A stretch of DNA of 64,000 nt. Origin: JAVBJN01 sp031546985 (GTDB taxonomy: Bacteria > Bacteroidota > Bacteroidia > Chitinophagales > Chitinophagaceae). Every line of letters begins with the position of its first letter. The stretch's first letter is position 1. Positions 34,143 through 42,180 of the stretch are shown here, piece after piece. The DNA is taken from NCBI GenBank assembly GCA_031546985.1, contig JAVBJN010000040.1:62001-126000 (forward strand). Reading direction: 5' to 3'. The position numbers were made by a program, and so were the translations under genes. Below the pieces are notes generated by a model. It had not been told where the DNA came from. It saw only the letters and a list, made by a program, of their open reading frames with translations, and did not search any database.

Positions 34143-36140
34143 ATGCAAGGGTATAGTGCGTCGTTAACGGAATATAAAAGACTGGCCACCCGTGAGGTGA
34201 AGATCGGAGACCTGGCTTTGGGCAATTTTAATCCCATAAGGGTGCAAACCATGACTACTACCGATACTATGGATACCATAGGAACGGTAGAGCAAGCCAT
34301 CCGTTGCATTGAGGCTGGTGCCGAAATGGTGCGGATAACGGCGCCCAGCAAAAAAGAAGCCGATAACCTGCTGGTTATCAAGAATGAACTGCGCAAAAGA
34401 GGATATACTACCCCACTCATCGCCGACATTCACTTTACTCCCAATGCCGCAGAGATTGCTGCACGCATTATCGAAAAAGTGCGCGTTAACCCCGGCAACT
34501 ATGTAGATAAGAAGAAGTTTGAGTTTATTGAATATACCGACCAGGCCTACCACTCGGAGATAGACCGCATCCGCGAGCGTTTTTTACCCCTGGTAAAGAT
34601 TTGTAAGGAATACGGCACGGCTATGCGCATTGGTACCAACCACGGCTCCCTTAGCGACCGTATCATGAGCCGCTATGGCGATAGCCCGATGGGTATGGTA
34701 GAAAGCGCTATGGAGTTTCTGCGTATTGCCCGCGGCGAAAGCTACCACAATATTGTGCTGAGCATGAAGAGCAGCAATCCGCAGGTGATGGTTCAGGCTT
34801 ACCGCCTGCTTATTCAGCAAATGGAGCAGGAGTTTAACGAATGCTACCCGCTGCACCTGGGTGTAACCGAAGCCGGCGATGGCGAAGATGGCCGTATTAA
34901 ATCGGCCGTGGGCATTGGCGCCCTGCTCGAAGATGGTATTGGCGATACCATACGTGTGTCGCTTACCGAAGATCCCGAATTTGAAATCCCGGTTTGTAAA
35001 GACCTGGTAAAACGATATACCAACTCCGCGCCGGAGGCTACTCCTGTGCCGGAGGCAACCACCCTGCCTTACTCCCCCTACGCATATAAACGCCGTACCA
35101 CTTTTGCCGTAGGCAATGTGGGAGAGAAACATGTGCCGGTAGTGGTGGCCGATATGCACCGGGTAGAAAAAATAACCCCTACCGCCTTGCGTAGCATTGG
35201 TTACACTTATGATGAAGCTACCGATAAATGGAATATTGCCGATGCGGCTGCCGACTATGTTTATACCGGTGGTCGATTGCTCGATTTTGCATTGCCGGGT
35301 ACCCTTAAAGTGATACTGGATGCGTCTGTATGGGCTACCGTACAGCAGCAGGAGCAATATGTACCCATCTCCGGTGCGGCGGCTTTCCTGGCGGGCAATG
35401 CAAAGCATGCCACCAGGAACTTTGTAATGGTAGACTGCTACAACGATGGAGAGGCAGCTATTAATGATGATGCGCTTAAAGCCCTGGGGGCCGATGCCTC
35501 GGTGGTATTGTGCCTGAGCAGTACCCGCAGCAATGCTATGCAGGCTGTGCGCCGTATGCTGGTTAGGCTAGAAGTGCTGGCAGTGCACAATCCGGTGGTG
35601 TTGATTACCGATAGTGCCGGAAAAACGCCCGATGAGCACCTTATTCACTTTGCTACCGAAACCGGGGCTTTGCTGCTCGATGGTTTTGGCGACGGCCTGT
35701 GCCTGGGTTATGGCGCTGGCGCGGAAATGAACAACGTTAAAGCAGTGGGCCGTACCTACCTGCCAGTGAGCGATAGTTACCAGTTTACCAACAATACCGC
35801 CTTTTCTATATTGCAGGCCACCAGAACGCGCATCTCCAAAACGGAGTACATTTCCTGCCCATCCTGCGGCAGAACCCTGTTCGACCTGCAGGAGACTACC
35901 GCCCGGATACGTGCGGTAACCCACCACCTCAAAGGGGTTAAAATTGCCATTATGGGTTGCATTGTAAACGGGCCCGGCGAAATGGCCGATGCCGATTTTG
36001 GTTATGTGGGCAGCGGTGTGGGCAAAATTACCCTCTACAAAGGCAAAGATGTAGTGAAGCGCAATGTAGACAGCAATGTGGCGGTAGAAGAGCTTATAAA
36101 CCTGCTTAAAGAAAACGAAGCCTGGGTAGAACCCGCCTAA
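34143..36140 (+). CDS. ispG: 4-hydroxy-3-methylbut-2-enyl diphosphate synthase, large form
   Basis: A 665-aa enzyme of the MEP isoprenoid pathway, which converts MEcPP to HMBPP with an electron donor. The N-terminal TIM-barrel half (about 1-300: VQTMTTTDTMDT, VRVNPGNY, GVTEAGDGEDGRIKSA) and the C-terminal 4Fe-4S half are both complete, with ligands C572, C575, C606 and E613 (SCPSCG, MGCIVNGPGE). Between them is an insert of roughly 250 residues. This is the large plant/Bacteroidota form, against about 370 residues in E. coli. The AGGAG sequence just upstream supports the start. Confidence 0.95.
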   Translation: MQGYSASLTEYKRLATREVKIGDLALGNFNPIRVQTMTTTDTMDTIGTVEQAIRCIEAGAEMVRITAPSKKEADNLLVIKNELRKRGYTTPLIADIHFTPNAAEIAARIIEKVRVNPGNYVDKKKFEFIEYTDQAYHSEIDRIRERFLPLVKICKEYGTAMRIGTNHGSLSDRIMSRYGDSPMGMVESAMEFLRIARGESYHNIVLSMKSSNPQVMVQAYRLLIQQMEQEFNECYPLHLGVTEAGDGEDGRIKSAVGIGALLEDGIGDTIRVSLTEDPEFEIPVCKDLVKRYTNSAPEATPVPEATTLPYSPYAYKRRTTFAVGNVGEKHVPVVVADMHRVEKITPTALRSIGYTYDEATDKWNIADAAADYVYTGGRLLDFALPGTLKVILDASVWATVQQQEQYVPISGAAAFLAGNAKHATRNFVMVDCYNDGEAAINDDALKALGADASVVLCLSSTRSNAMQAVRRMLVRLEVLAVHNPVVLITDSAGKTPDEHLIHFATETGALLLDGFGDGLCLGYGAGAEMNNVKAVGRTYLPVSDSYQFTNNTAFSILQATRTRISKTEYISCPSCGRTLFDLQETTARIRAVTHHLKGVKIAIMGCIVNGPGEMADADFGYVGSGVGKITLYKGKDVVKRNVDSNVAVEELINLLKENEAWVEPA

Positions 36141-36172
36141 ATAAAGGTTTATCCTATAACTAAACCTCTTTT

Positions 36173-36198
36173 AAAGCCCGCCTTTATGGCGGGTTTTT
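36173..36198 (+). terminator. Terminator of ispG
   Basis: AAAGCCCGCC pairs with GGCGGGTTTT (G-T wobble at one position) around TTTAT, ending in a T run. Confidence 0.85.
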
Positions 36199-36422
36199 GC
36201 ATGTATGTACTTGCTATTCAACGCCAGTTGGGTACTTAAAGCATAAAGGATAAAATTAATTTCTTAATTTATACCAACCTTTTTACAACGGTTAAAGTCT
36301 TGTAATATGACAGTCGTTGAACAAAGGATTGATCTTTTGGCTATCCGGATTCCCGGAGGCTATTTGTGCGTTCGATAAAGTGAGGCTTCCTATGGATCAA
36401 CTTGTACACCTAAACCAATAGT

Positions 36423-37829
36423 ATGAAAAGATTTATCCTCATGACCATGTTTGCCTGTGCAGGCGCTACTTTCCTGTATGCACAGCAGCAAATGAATGCT
36501 GATTGGAAAGTAAAAAAGGAATTTGGTTTCTATAACGCCTCCAGTTTCTTCCCCGAAGTCTATGCAGCTCCCTCAGCGCTACAGAAAACAGCCCAGACCA
36601 ATAAGCGTGTGGTGCAGTATATGCATAAGGATTCATTAGGTGCCACCTTTGACCAAATAACGCTGAAGTATGTGGGCGGCAGGCCCTCTGCCTTTGATTG
36701 GAGCAATTATACGCTGAGTGTGGAAGGGCCGCAGGCGGGTACCCGCTTCGATACCTTATACCGGGAGAGTATAGCCGGCAGCCAAGTGCGGTACATTAAC
36801 CAATACGACGCCTACGGTAATATTGTACAATGGACCTGCCAGTCTTACGATTCGGGCAGCGGGCAATACCTGGATATGGCCAAGGAAGCCTACAACTGGA
36901 ATGCACAGCACCAGTTGCTGCAAAGAGAGTACTCTTCTGTTTTGGGTACTTCGTGGTTGTTGCAGAGCAGAACCCGTTTTTCTTACAACAGCAATGGTTT
37001 AAAAGTATCGGATACAAGCTACTGGTACTCCAGCTCGGTAAACCGCTGGAATGTAAACCAGTGCGCCGAATACCAGTATAATTCCGGAAACAAGCTGATA
37101 GCGGCCAAATTGTATACGCCTAAAATAGCCGGTTCCTCATTGCTTGCGGTATCGCATATTGTACAAAATACTTTTGATGGTGCCGGTATGCTTAGCACTG
37201 CAGTGTATTTTCTGTTCGATACTGCAGCCAATGGTATGAAAGCAATGTACAAAGACTCCTTCGGTTACATTGGTTCTGCCAGTATCAAGTACCTGGAAGC
37301 GATGTACATGGATTCTGCCAAATGGAAAAAACGCGCTTACGAATACCGCTTCATCAACAGTTTTGAGCGGGCCGATAGTATAGACCAGTTTGGATGGGAT
37401 AAAAACCTCTCTGCATGGAAAAAAGTATCGCGTACCCGTTATAGTTATGATGCCGATCATGACCTTGTAAAGTCTATTTACCTCTCTGCCGATCCGGTAG
37501 GTAATTTTATTATGGATAATACCGTGTATGAAGAGCAGTATCTGTATGAAACCTTCTCGCCCTCAACCGGCGTTAAGGAGCTGGATTCCTGGAAGGGCCA
37601 GGTGCAGGTGTACCCTAACCCTGCCACCGATAAAATACTCATCAACAACCGTACGCTGCACACGCTTACACTAAACCTTACCGATATTAAAGGCAGGTTG
37701 GTATACAGCGGCCAGGTGCAGGAGGGCAAAGGCCAGGTGTCTTTGCAAAACCTTAGCGAAGGCCTTTATTTTGTAACGGTATACGATACAGAGGGCCATT
37801 CTGAGACATTTAAGGTAATGAAGCTATAG
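36423..37829 (+). CDS. Secreted T9SS type A sorting-domain protein
   Basis: A 468-aa protein with a signal peptide (about 1-20, ATFLYAQQ). The middle (about 90-370) is built of irregular repeats of about 25-35 residues rich in Tyr, Trp and Asn (YDAYGNIVQW, RFSYNSNGLKVSDTSYWY, YEYRFINSFERADSIDQFGW), resembling YD-type shell-forming repeats in form. The C-terminal sorting domain (about 392-468) has VYPNPATDK and ends FKVMKL. It should be placed on the cell surface or released by T9SS. It shares only the sorting domain with the array at the left end. The 282 bases before it hold the ispG terminator and no recognised promoter element. Confidence 0.82.
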   Translation: MKRFILMTMFACAGATFLYAQQQMNADWKVKKEFGFYNASSFFPEVYAAPSALQKTAQTNKRVVQYMHKDSLGATFDQITLKYVGGRPSAFDWSNYTLSVEGPQAGTRFDTLYRESIAGSQVRYINQYDAYGNIVQWTCQSYDSGSGQYLDMAKEAYNWNAQHQLLQREYSSVLGTSWLLQSRTRFSYNSNGLKVSDTSYWYSSSVNRWNVNQCAEYQYNSGNKLIAAKLYTPKIAGSSLLAVSHIVQNTFDGAGMLSTAVYFLFDTAANGMKAMYKDSFGYIGSASIKYLEAMYMDSAKWKKRAYEYRFINSFERADSIDQFGWDKNLSAWKKVSRTRYSYDADHDLVKSIYLSADPVGNFIMDNTVYEEQYLYETFSPSTGVKELDSWKGQVQVYPNPATDKILINNRTLHTLTLNLTDIKGRLVYSGQVQEGKGQVSLQNLSEGLYFVTVYDTEGHSETFKVMKL

Positions 37830-37856
37830 TTTCTCTTATAGTGTTAAAGCCCAAAG

Positions 37857-37889
37857 AAATGGGGCCGGATGTTTTCCGGCCCCATTTTA
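37857..37889. terminator. Bidirectional terminator
   Basis: GGGGCCGGA (37861-37869) pairs perfectly with TCCGGCCCC (37875-37883), with AAAT and ATTTT flanks. It lies between the convergent ends of the T9SS and M13 genes. Confidence 0.88.
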
Positions 37890-37908
37890 TATTTAGTTAC
37901 TGGTAAGC

Positions 37909-39960
37909 TTACCAGATCCTTACCCTTTCTTCGGGTTTGATAAACATTTTGTCTTTCTCGGTTACTTTAAACGCATCGTAAAAAGCATCTACATCGCTGA
38001 ACGGACCATTTACCCGGTATTTGGCCGGTGAGTGCACATCAGTCATCAGCTGCTGGGCCAGTTTCTCCTTACGGATATTGTACAGCCAGCCCAGGGCATA
38101 ACCCAGAAAGAAACGCTGAGATGGGTTTAACCCATTGATGAGCTTGTTTTCTTTAAACTGAGTTGTTTGCTTAAAGGCATCGTAGCCAATGAGGATACCA
38201 CCCAGATCGGCAATGTTCTCGCCCAGGGTAGCTTTACCATTGATACGCTGGGTATCTACCGGCATATAGCTGTTGAACTGTTTTACCATCACATCGGCCC
38301 TTTGCTTAAAGTTAGCCGCATCCGCAGGGGTCCACCACTCTTTCAGGTTGCCTTCTGCATCGTACTGGCGGCCCTCATCGTCAAAGCCGTGGGTAATTTC
38401 GTGGCCAATGGTGCTGGCTCCGGCATAACCATATACCAGTGCATCGTCCAGCATATCGTCTTTGGTGCCGGGTACCATAAAGATGCCGGCTGGCAATACG
38501 ATTTCGTTGTTAGACGGGTTGTAGTAGGCATTGTAGGTTTGTGGTGTCATATCCCACTCGGTACGGTCTACTGGTTTGCCCAGGCGGTTAAACTCATACT
38601 GGTGCCAGTACTCGTGGCTGTTCATCGTGTTTTCTACCAGCGAGGTTCTCGATATTTTAAGATTGCTGAAATCTTTCCATTTGTCGGGGTAGCCCACTTT
38701 TTTGGAGATCTTAGACAGTTTGTACAGCGCTTTTTGCTTGGTGCTATCGCTCATCCAGTCCAGCTGCTCAATACGGGTTTTATAAGCGCCACGCACTGCT
38801 TCTACCATATCGGAATAGCGTTTCTTGGTTTTCTCCGGGAAGAATTCTTTTACAAACAACTGACCCAGCAACTCGCCCATAGCATCTTCCTGCGCATCCA
38901 GCATGCGTTTCCAGCGGGGGCGCATTTGCTCAGCACCGCTTAAAGCCTTGCCGTAGAAATTGAAATTCTCATTTACAAAATTGCTGCTCAGCTCGCCCGC
39001 GTAGCTGTGCAGAATATGCCAGCGCAGGTAAGTCTTCCAGGTGTCGAGTGGCTGGCTTTTGAGCAGACCGTTCAGCGCGGTGTAGTATTCTGGCTGGCCC
39101 ACGATTACGCTGTCGGTTTTGGCGCCCAGGGTAGCCATTGCCGAACTCCAGTCTATATCGGCAGCCATCTTGTTGAGATTGGCGGTAGCCATTTTATTGT
39201 AGTTCTTGTACGGGTCGCGCAGGTCTTCCAGCTTGCGGGAGTGTTTGGCGAGTTCCGTTTCCAGTTGCATAATGCTTTGCGCCTGGGTTTGGGCAGCAGC
39301 CTCATCGGCACCGGCTAGTTTAAGCATGCTGGCAATGTGCAGCACATATTTTTCGCGAATGCCCTTGGTACGGGCATCGGTATTAAAGTAATAGTCGCGG
39401 TTGGGCAGGCCCAGTCCGCCCTGGTACAGGTACAATGCCATTACATCGCTGCGCTTGGCATCCTGCGTTACAAAATTGCTGAAGAAAGCAGAAACGCCTT
39501 TGCGTTGCAGCTCCAGTGCAAAAGTGAGCAGGGCTTTACTGTCGGTAATGCCATTGAGCTTATCAAGGGTGGGTTGCAGCGGCGACAGGCCGGCTTGTTC
39601 AATCTTGGTTGTATCCATAGCGCTAAACCAGAAGTCGCCGATTTTCTGATCGGTGGTGCCTTCGGCAGCTTTGGCTTCCATGGCCTTTTCGTTGATGCTG
39701 ATCAGTTTCTTGTAAATATCTTCCTGCACCATTTTGCCAATACCCCAGCTGCTTTCTTCGGCCGGGATGGGGTTATTCTTAATCCAGGCGCCATTGGCGT
39801 ATTCAAAGAAATCGTCCTGCGGACGTACGGTAGTATCCATGTGCTCGATCAGTACATCCTTCTGGTTTTCAGGTTTGTCTGATGACGTATGGTCCTTGCT
39901 GTTGTTGCAGGCGCTTGCGATCAATGCGGCACTTGCGGCTACAATCAGGTGTTTTTTCAT
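37909..39960 (-). CDS. M13 family zinc metallopeptidase (neprilysin-like lipoprotein)
   Basis: A 683-aa lipoprotein. Lipobox ending at C18 (LIASAC), then the M13 N-terminal domain (about 40-420) and catalytic domain. Zinc motif H520-E521-I-T-H524 and third ligand E581 in GENIAD are intact. The substrate-binding segment appears as NAYYNPSNNEIVLPAG in place of the usual NAFY. It is probably anchored to a membrane facing the periplasm or outside, cutting short peptides. The Met at 39960 was chosen because the lipoprotein signal begins there and a -7 element lies 19 bases upstream of it; a longer frame adds 17 unrelated residues. Confidence 0.92.
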   Translation of the reverse strand: MKKHLIVAASAALIASACNNSKDHTSSDKPENQKDVLIEHMDTTVRPQDDFFEYANGAWIKNNPIPAEESSWGIGKMVQEDIYKKLISINEKAMEAKAAEGTTDQKIGDFWFSAMDTTKIEQAGLSPLQPTLDKLNGITDSKALLTFALELQRKGVSAFFSNFVTQDAKRSDVMALYLYQGGLGLPNRDYYFNTDARTKGIREKYVLHIASMLKLAGADEAAAQTQAQSIMQLETELAKHSRKLEDLRDPYKNYNKMATANLNKMAADIDWSSAMATLGAKTDSVIVGQPEYYTALNGLLKSQPLDTWKTYLRWHILHSYAGELSSNFVNENFNFYGKALSGAEQMRPRWKRMLDAQEDAMGELLGQLFVKEFFPEKTKKRYSDMVEAVRGAYKTRIEQLDWMSDSTKQKALYKLSKISKKVGYPDKWKDFSNLKISRTSLVENTMNSHEYWHQYEFNRLGKPVDRTEWDMTPQTYNAYYNPSNNEIVLPAGIFMVPGTKDDMLDDALVYGYAGASTIGHEITHGFDDEGRQYDAEGNLKEWWTPADAANFKQRADVMVKQFNSYMPVDTQRINGKATLGENIADLGGILIGYDAFKQTTQFKENKLINGLNPSQRFFLGYALGWLYNIRKEKLAQQLMTDVHSPAKYRVNGPFSDVDAFYDAFKVTEKDKMFIKPEERVRIW

Positions 39961-39979
39961 GCATTGCAAAGTTTGAGTG

Positions 39980-39987
39980 CAAATGTA
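39980..39987 (-). promoter_or_regulatory. Bacteroidota -7 element (TACATTTG)
   Basis: An exact TAnnTTTG match on the minus strand, 19 bases before the M13 peptidase start at 39960. Confidence 0.55.
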
Positions 39988-40175
39988 ACTATTCCGCACG
40001 GCCTCCGGCAATGGTTATGATAAGCGGTAGCGGTGGGTATAATGTCAAATACTCTTTCAGGATGCTGAATACTCATTAGAAATTGTCAAATACTAAAGCA
40101 GCGCTTAAGTAGCAGTGGCGTACAGGTAATTTTACATCGAACCTATGGGAATCCAACCCCCAAAAATGTACTGCA

Positions 40176-41237
40176 ATGACTACGTTCTCTTTCCATTTTC
40201 TGGAGCACTTCCGGGAGCTCATCCGTAATATATTTCATAGCGAAACTCCTGAGCCCCGTTCGCAGCAGGCCGCATCGGCTATCGTTACAGAAACGGTACC
40301 GGAGCAGCAAGCGCCTGTAGAAAAAAATGCACCGGTTGTGCTGTCGCACATTAACCTGGAGCAGGTGCTTATGCCAACGGCTGTATTTGCTTTTGATCCC
40401 AAAGAAGGTGTGATGAATATTGTGATGGCGCAGCCAGGCAGCAAGCAATTTGGCTTTAAGATTATGCTGAATGGCTTGAACGAGCCGGTACTGCAATCGG
40501 CCATCAATATAGTAGCGGGTTCTTTTGACGCGACGGAAATGACGGTAGAGCGTTTCCAGGCCCGCCTGGGTGGCAACCTGCTTTTTGCCTCCGGCAATCA
40601 TATGCTCGAAGATGCATTGCTGCGCTCTCTCATGGTTCAATCTTACGAAAACGCATTCCTGCTCGAAACCGAATTTGAATTTCAGCTGCCAGTGTTGGCC
40701 AATGAAGAACCATCTGTTTTTGACGATGTGTACATCCAGCATTATGAAGGCAGCTCGGTTATGTGTTGGAAGCTGGCCAATAATGATGAAGTAGACTACC
40801 TGGAGTTTCAATACAGTATGGATGGCAAGTCTTTTAAAACTGTGAGCCAGCTTAACCCCAGCCTGCTGTATGCAGAGCTGCCCCATAACCTGGGCTACTA
40901 CCGATTGCTGGCCAATATGAAAGATGAAAGTACCCGGTATTCGGAAGTATTGAACGCCAGTGGTGAGCAGGGTATCCTGGGCATTATAGCGGTGCCGCAG
41001 CCCATGCAAAGCGAACTGTTGGTTGGTTTTTCGCTTCAAACAGCCGGTGTGTTGGATATGAAACTGATTTTTCAGGACGGTAAAGTGATGGCCCGTAACC
41101 AGGCGTATATGGAAGTGGGTCCCGGCAAAGTGGTGTTCAATGCTATTGAAGACCTGCCCATGGGCAACTACCAGTTGCAGGTGCGCCATGGCGCCCACCT
41201 GTACATGAAAAGCGTATTTAAGTGTTGTGTGTGCTAG
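40176..41237 (+). CDS. Protein of unknown function with surface-protein-like C-terminus
   Basis: A 353-aa protein I do not recognise. No signal peptide. Residues about 28-50 are a Gln/Glu/Pro/Ala-rich linker. The middle is mixed alpha/beta. About 205-265 resembles the fibronectin-III-like module common in Bacteroidota sorting-domain proteins (LEFQYSMDGKSFKTV, then YYRLLANMKD). The last 90 residues have the strand pattern of a sorting domain (LPMGNYQLQV, then YMKSVFK) but lack the opening YPNP motif. It ends KCCVC. So it looks like a surface-protein tail without an export signal. Its own terminator follows. A near -7 element (TAATTTTA) lies about 42 bases upstream. Confidence 0.68.
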   Translation: MTTFSFHFLEHFRELIRNIFHSETPEPRSQQAASAIVTETVPEQQAPVEKNAPVVLSHINLEQVLMPTAVFAFDPKEGVMNIVMAQPGSKQFGFKIMLNGLNEPVLQSAINIVAGSFDATEMTVERFQARLGGNLLFASGNHMLEDALLRSLMVQSYENAFLLETEFEFQLPVLANEEPSVFDDVYIQHYEGSSVMCWKLANNDEVDYLEFQYSMDGKSFKTVSQLNPSLLYAELPHNLGYYRLLANMKDESTRYSEVLNASGEQGILGIIAVPQPMQSELLVGFSLQTAGVLDMKLIFQDGKVMARNQAYMEVGPGKVVFNAIEDLPMGNYQLQVRHGAHLYMKSVFKCCVC

Positions 41238-41273
41238 ATAGTCAGATATAAGGATTGTGGTGGTTCTTATACG

Positions 41274-41310
41274 TTCAACGGCCGGGTTTCCGGCCGTTGT
41301 TTTTTTTTTA
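41274..41310 (+). terminator. Rho-independent terminator
   Basis: CAACGGCCGG pairs perfectly with CCGGCCGTTG around GTTT, followed by a run of about ten T. Confidence 0.92.
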
Positions 41311-41401
41311 AAAACTTTAAGGTGCGCAGCACCAGCCAGGTTTTTTAATAAAAATAATGCAGCAGGCTCTGCCAGGTCTTCAGATCATCTGGTTGACTGA
41401 T

Positions 41402-41931
41402 TTAATCCCTGGCCAGCAATTGTTTTTCGGTATCGGTAAGTTCGCCAATGCTGTAGGTGGTAATATTGTTGATGGTCATTTCGTCCAGCGCGGCTATCAT
41501 ATCCTCGTAAGTACTTTCATCGGCTGGTTTAATAAAGACATACAGTTTAAAACCTTTGGGAATAATACCGGCTTCCTGCTTGGCTTTCACCTCCTGTTTA
41601 TACTGCTCCAATGCTTTGCGCAGGGCCTGCGGCTGTTGCAGGTTTAGCTTTACCGCAGTTTGGTTGGCTGCAGCATCTTCGGCAAACCCGGTGTAGTATA
41701 CCGCCTGGTGCCCTTTGTGCAGCATAAGGGTAAATACGGCTGAGGCCGGAATTTTAAGGTCAGGCTCCTCAGTATCCGGTTTTACCGGTGTGCTCAGTTC
41801 CATTGACTTTTGTTGTTGCAGGGTGGTGGTAAACATAAAAAGCTGATGAGAAGAAAAGCCAGGTCTACCATAGCGGTGAGGTCTACTTTAAGCGGGGCCC
41901 GCTTGCTGTTGTTTACGGTTAGTTCGCCCAT
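41402..41931 (-). pseudogene. exbD: ExbD/TolR-type transporter subunit, frame broken by one base
   Basis: Two overlapping minus-strand frames together make one ExbD. The first starts at 41931 (MGELTVNNSK) and carries KVDLTAMVDLAFLLISF, the membrane segment with its proton-path aspartate, then stops at 41794 after 45 codons. The second (144 aa, from 41836) opens MFTTTLQQQ and contains the periplasmic domain, ending TEKQLLARD. They join at a five-T run (41837-41841). One more T, or a -1 slip on CTTTTTA, would give an intact protein of about 176 aa. It may be a decayed gene, a base-calling error or programmed slippage. ExbD works with ExbB to energise TonB; no exbB lies nearby. Confidence 0.8.
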
Positions 41932-42069
41932 AGTGGTGTGTATTTAATACTATGATGAAGGCTTAAACAGAATTCCATAAAACATTTGAAAAGTTGGCCC
42001 GGCCCACCCTAAAAAATAAATTTATTGGTCTGGCCACATTTTCCATTTTAAAAAATAATGTTTTCGCCT

Positions 42070-42077
42070 TACCTTTG
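42070..42077 (+). promoter_or_regulatory. Bacteroidota -7 element (TACCTTTG)
   Basis: An exact TAnnTTTG match about 100 bases before carB, leaving a leader of roughly 95 bases. No attenuator structure was recognised in the leader. Confidence 0.5.
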
Positions 42078-42180
42078 CCCGATTCTGCACGAAACGTCTT
42101 CCCCCACTCCTTAGTAGAATCACTCAAAATCAATGTTTTCCCGAGAGGGAGACGGATGGGGTGAAGCCAAAAGTATCGCT

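Noticed and set aside
187..40097. Shared 13-mer GTCAAATACTAAA at 188-200 and 40085-40097, and a TGTCAAATACT direct repeat at 40043 and 40084
   Set aside because: Short AT-rich matches of this length are expected by chance in 64 kb, and the sites have no common context.
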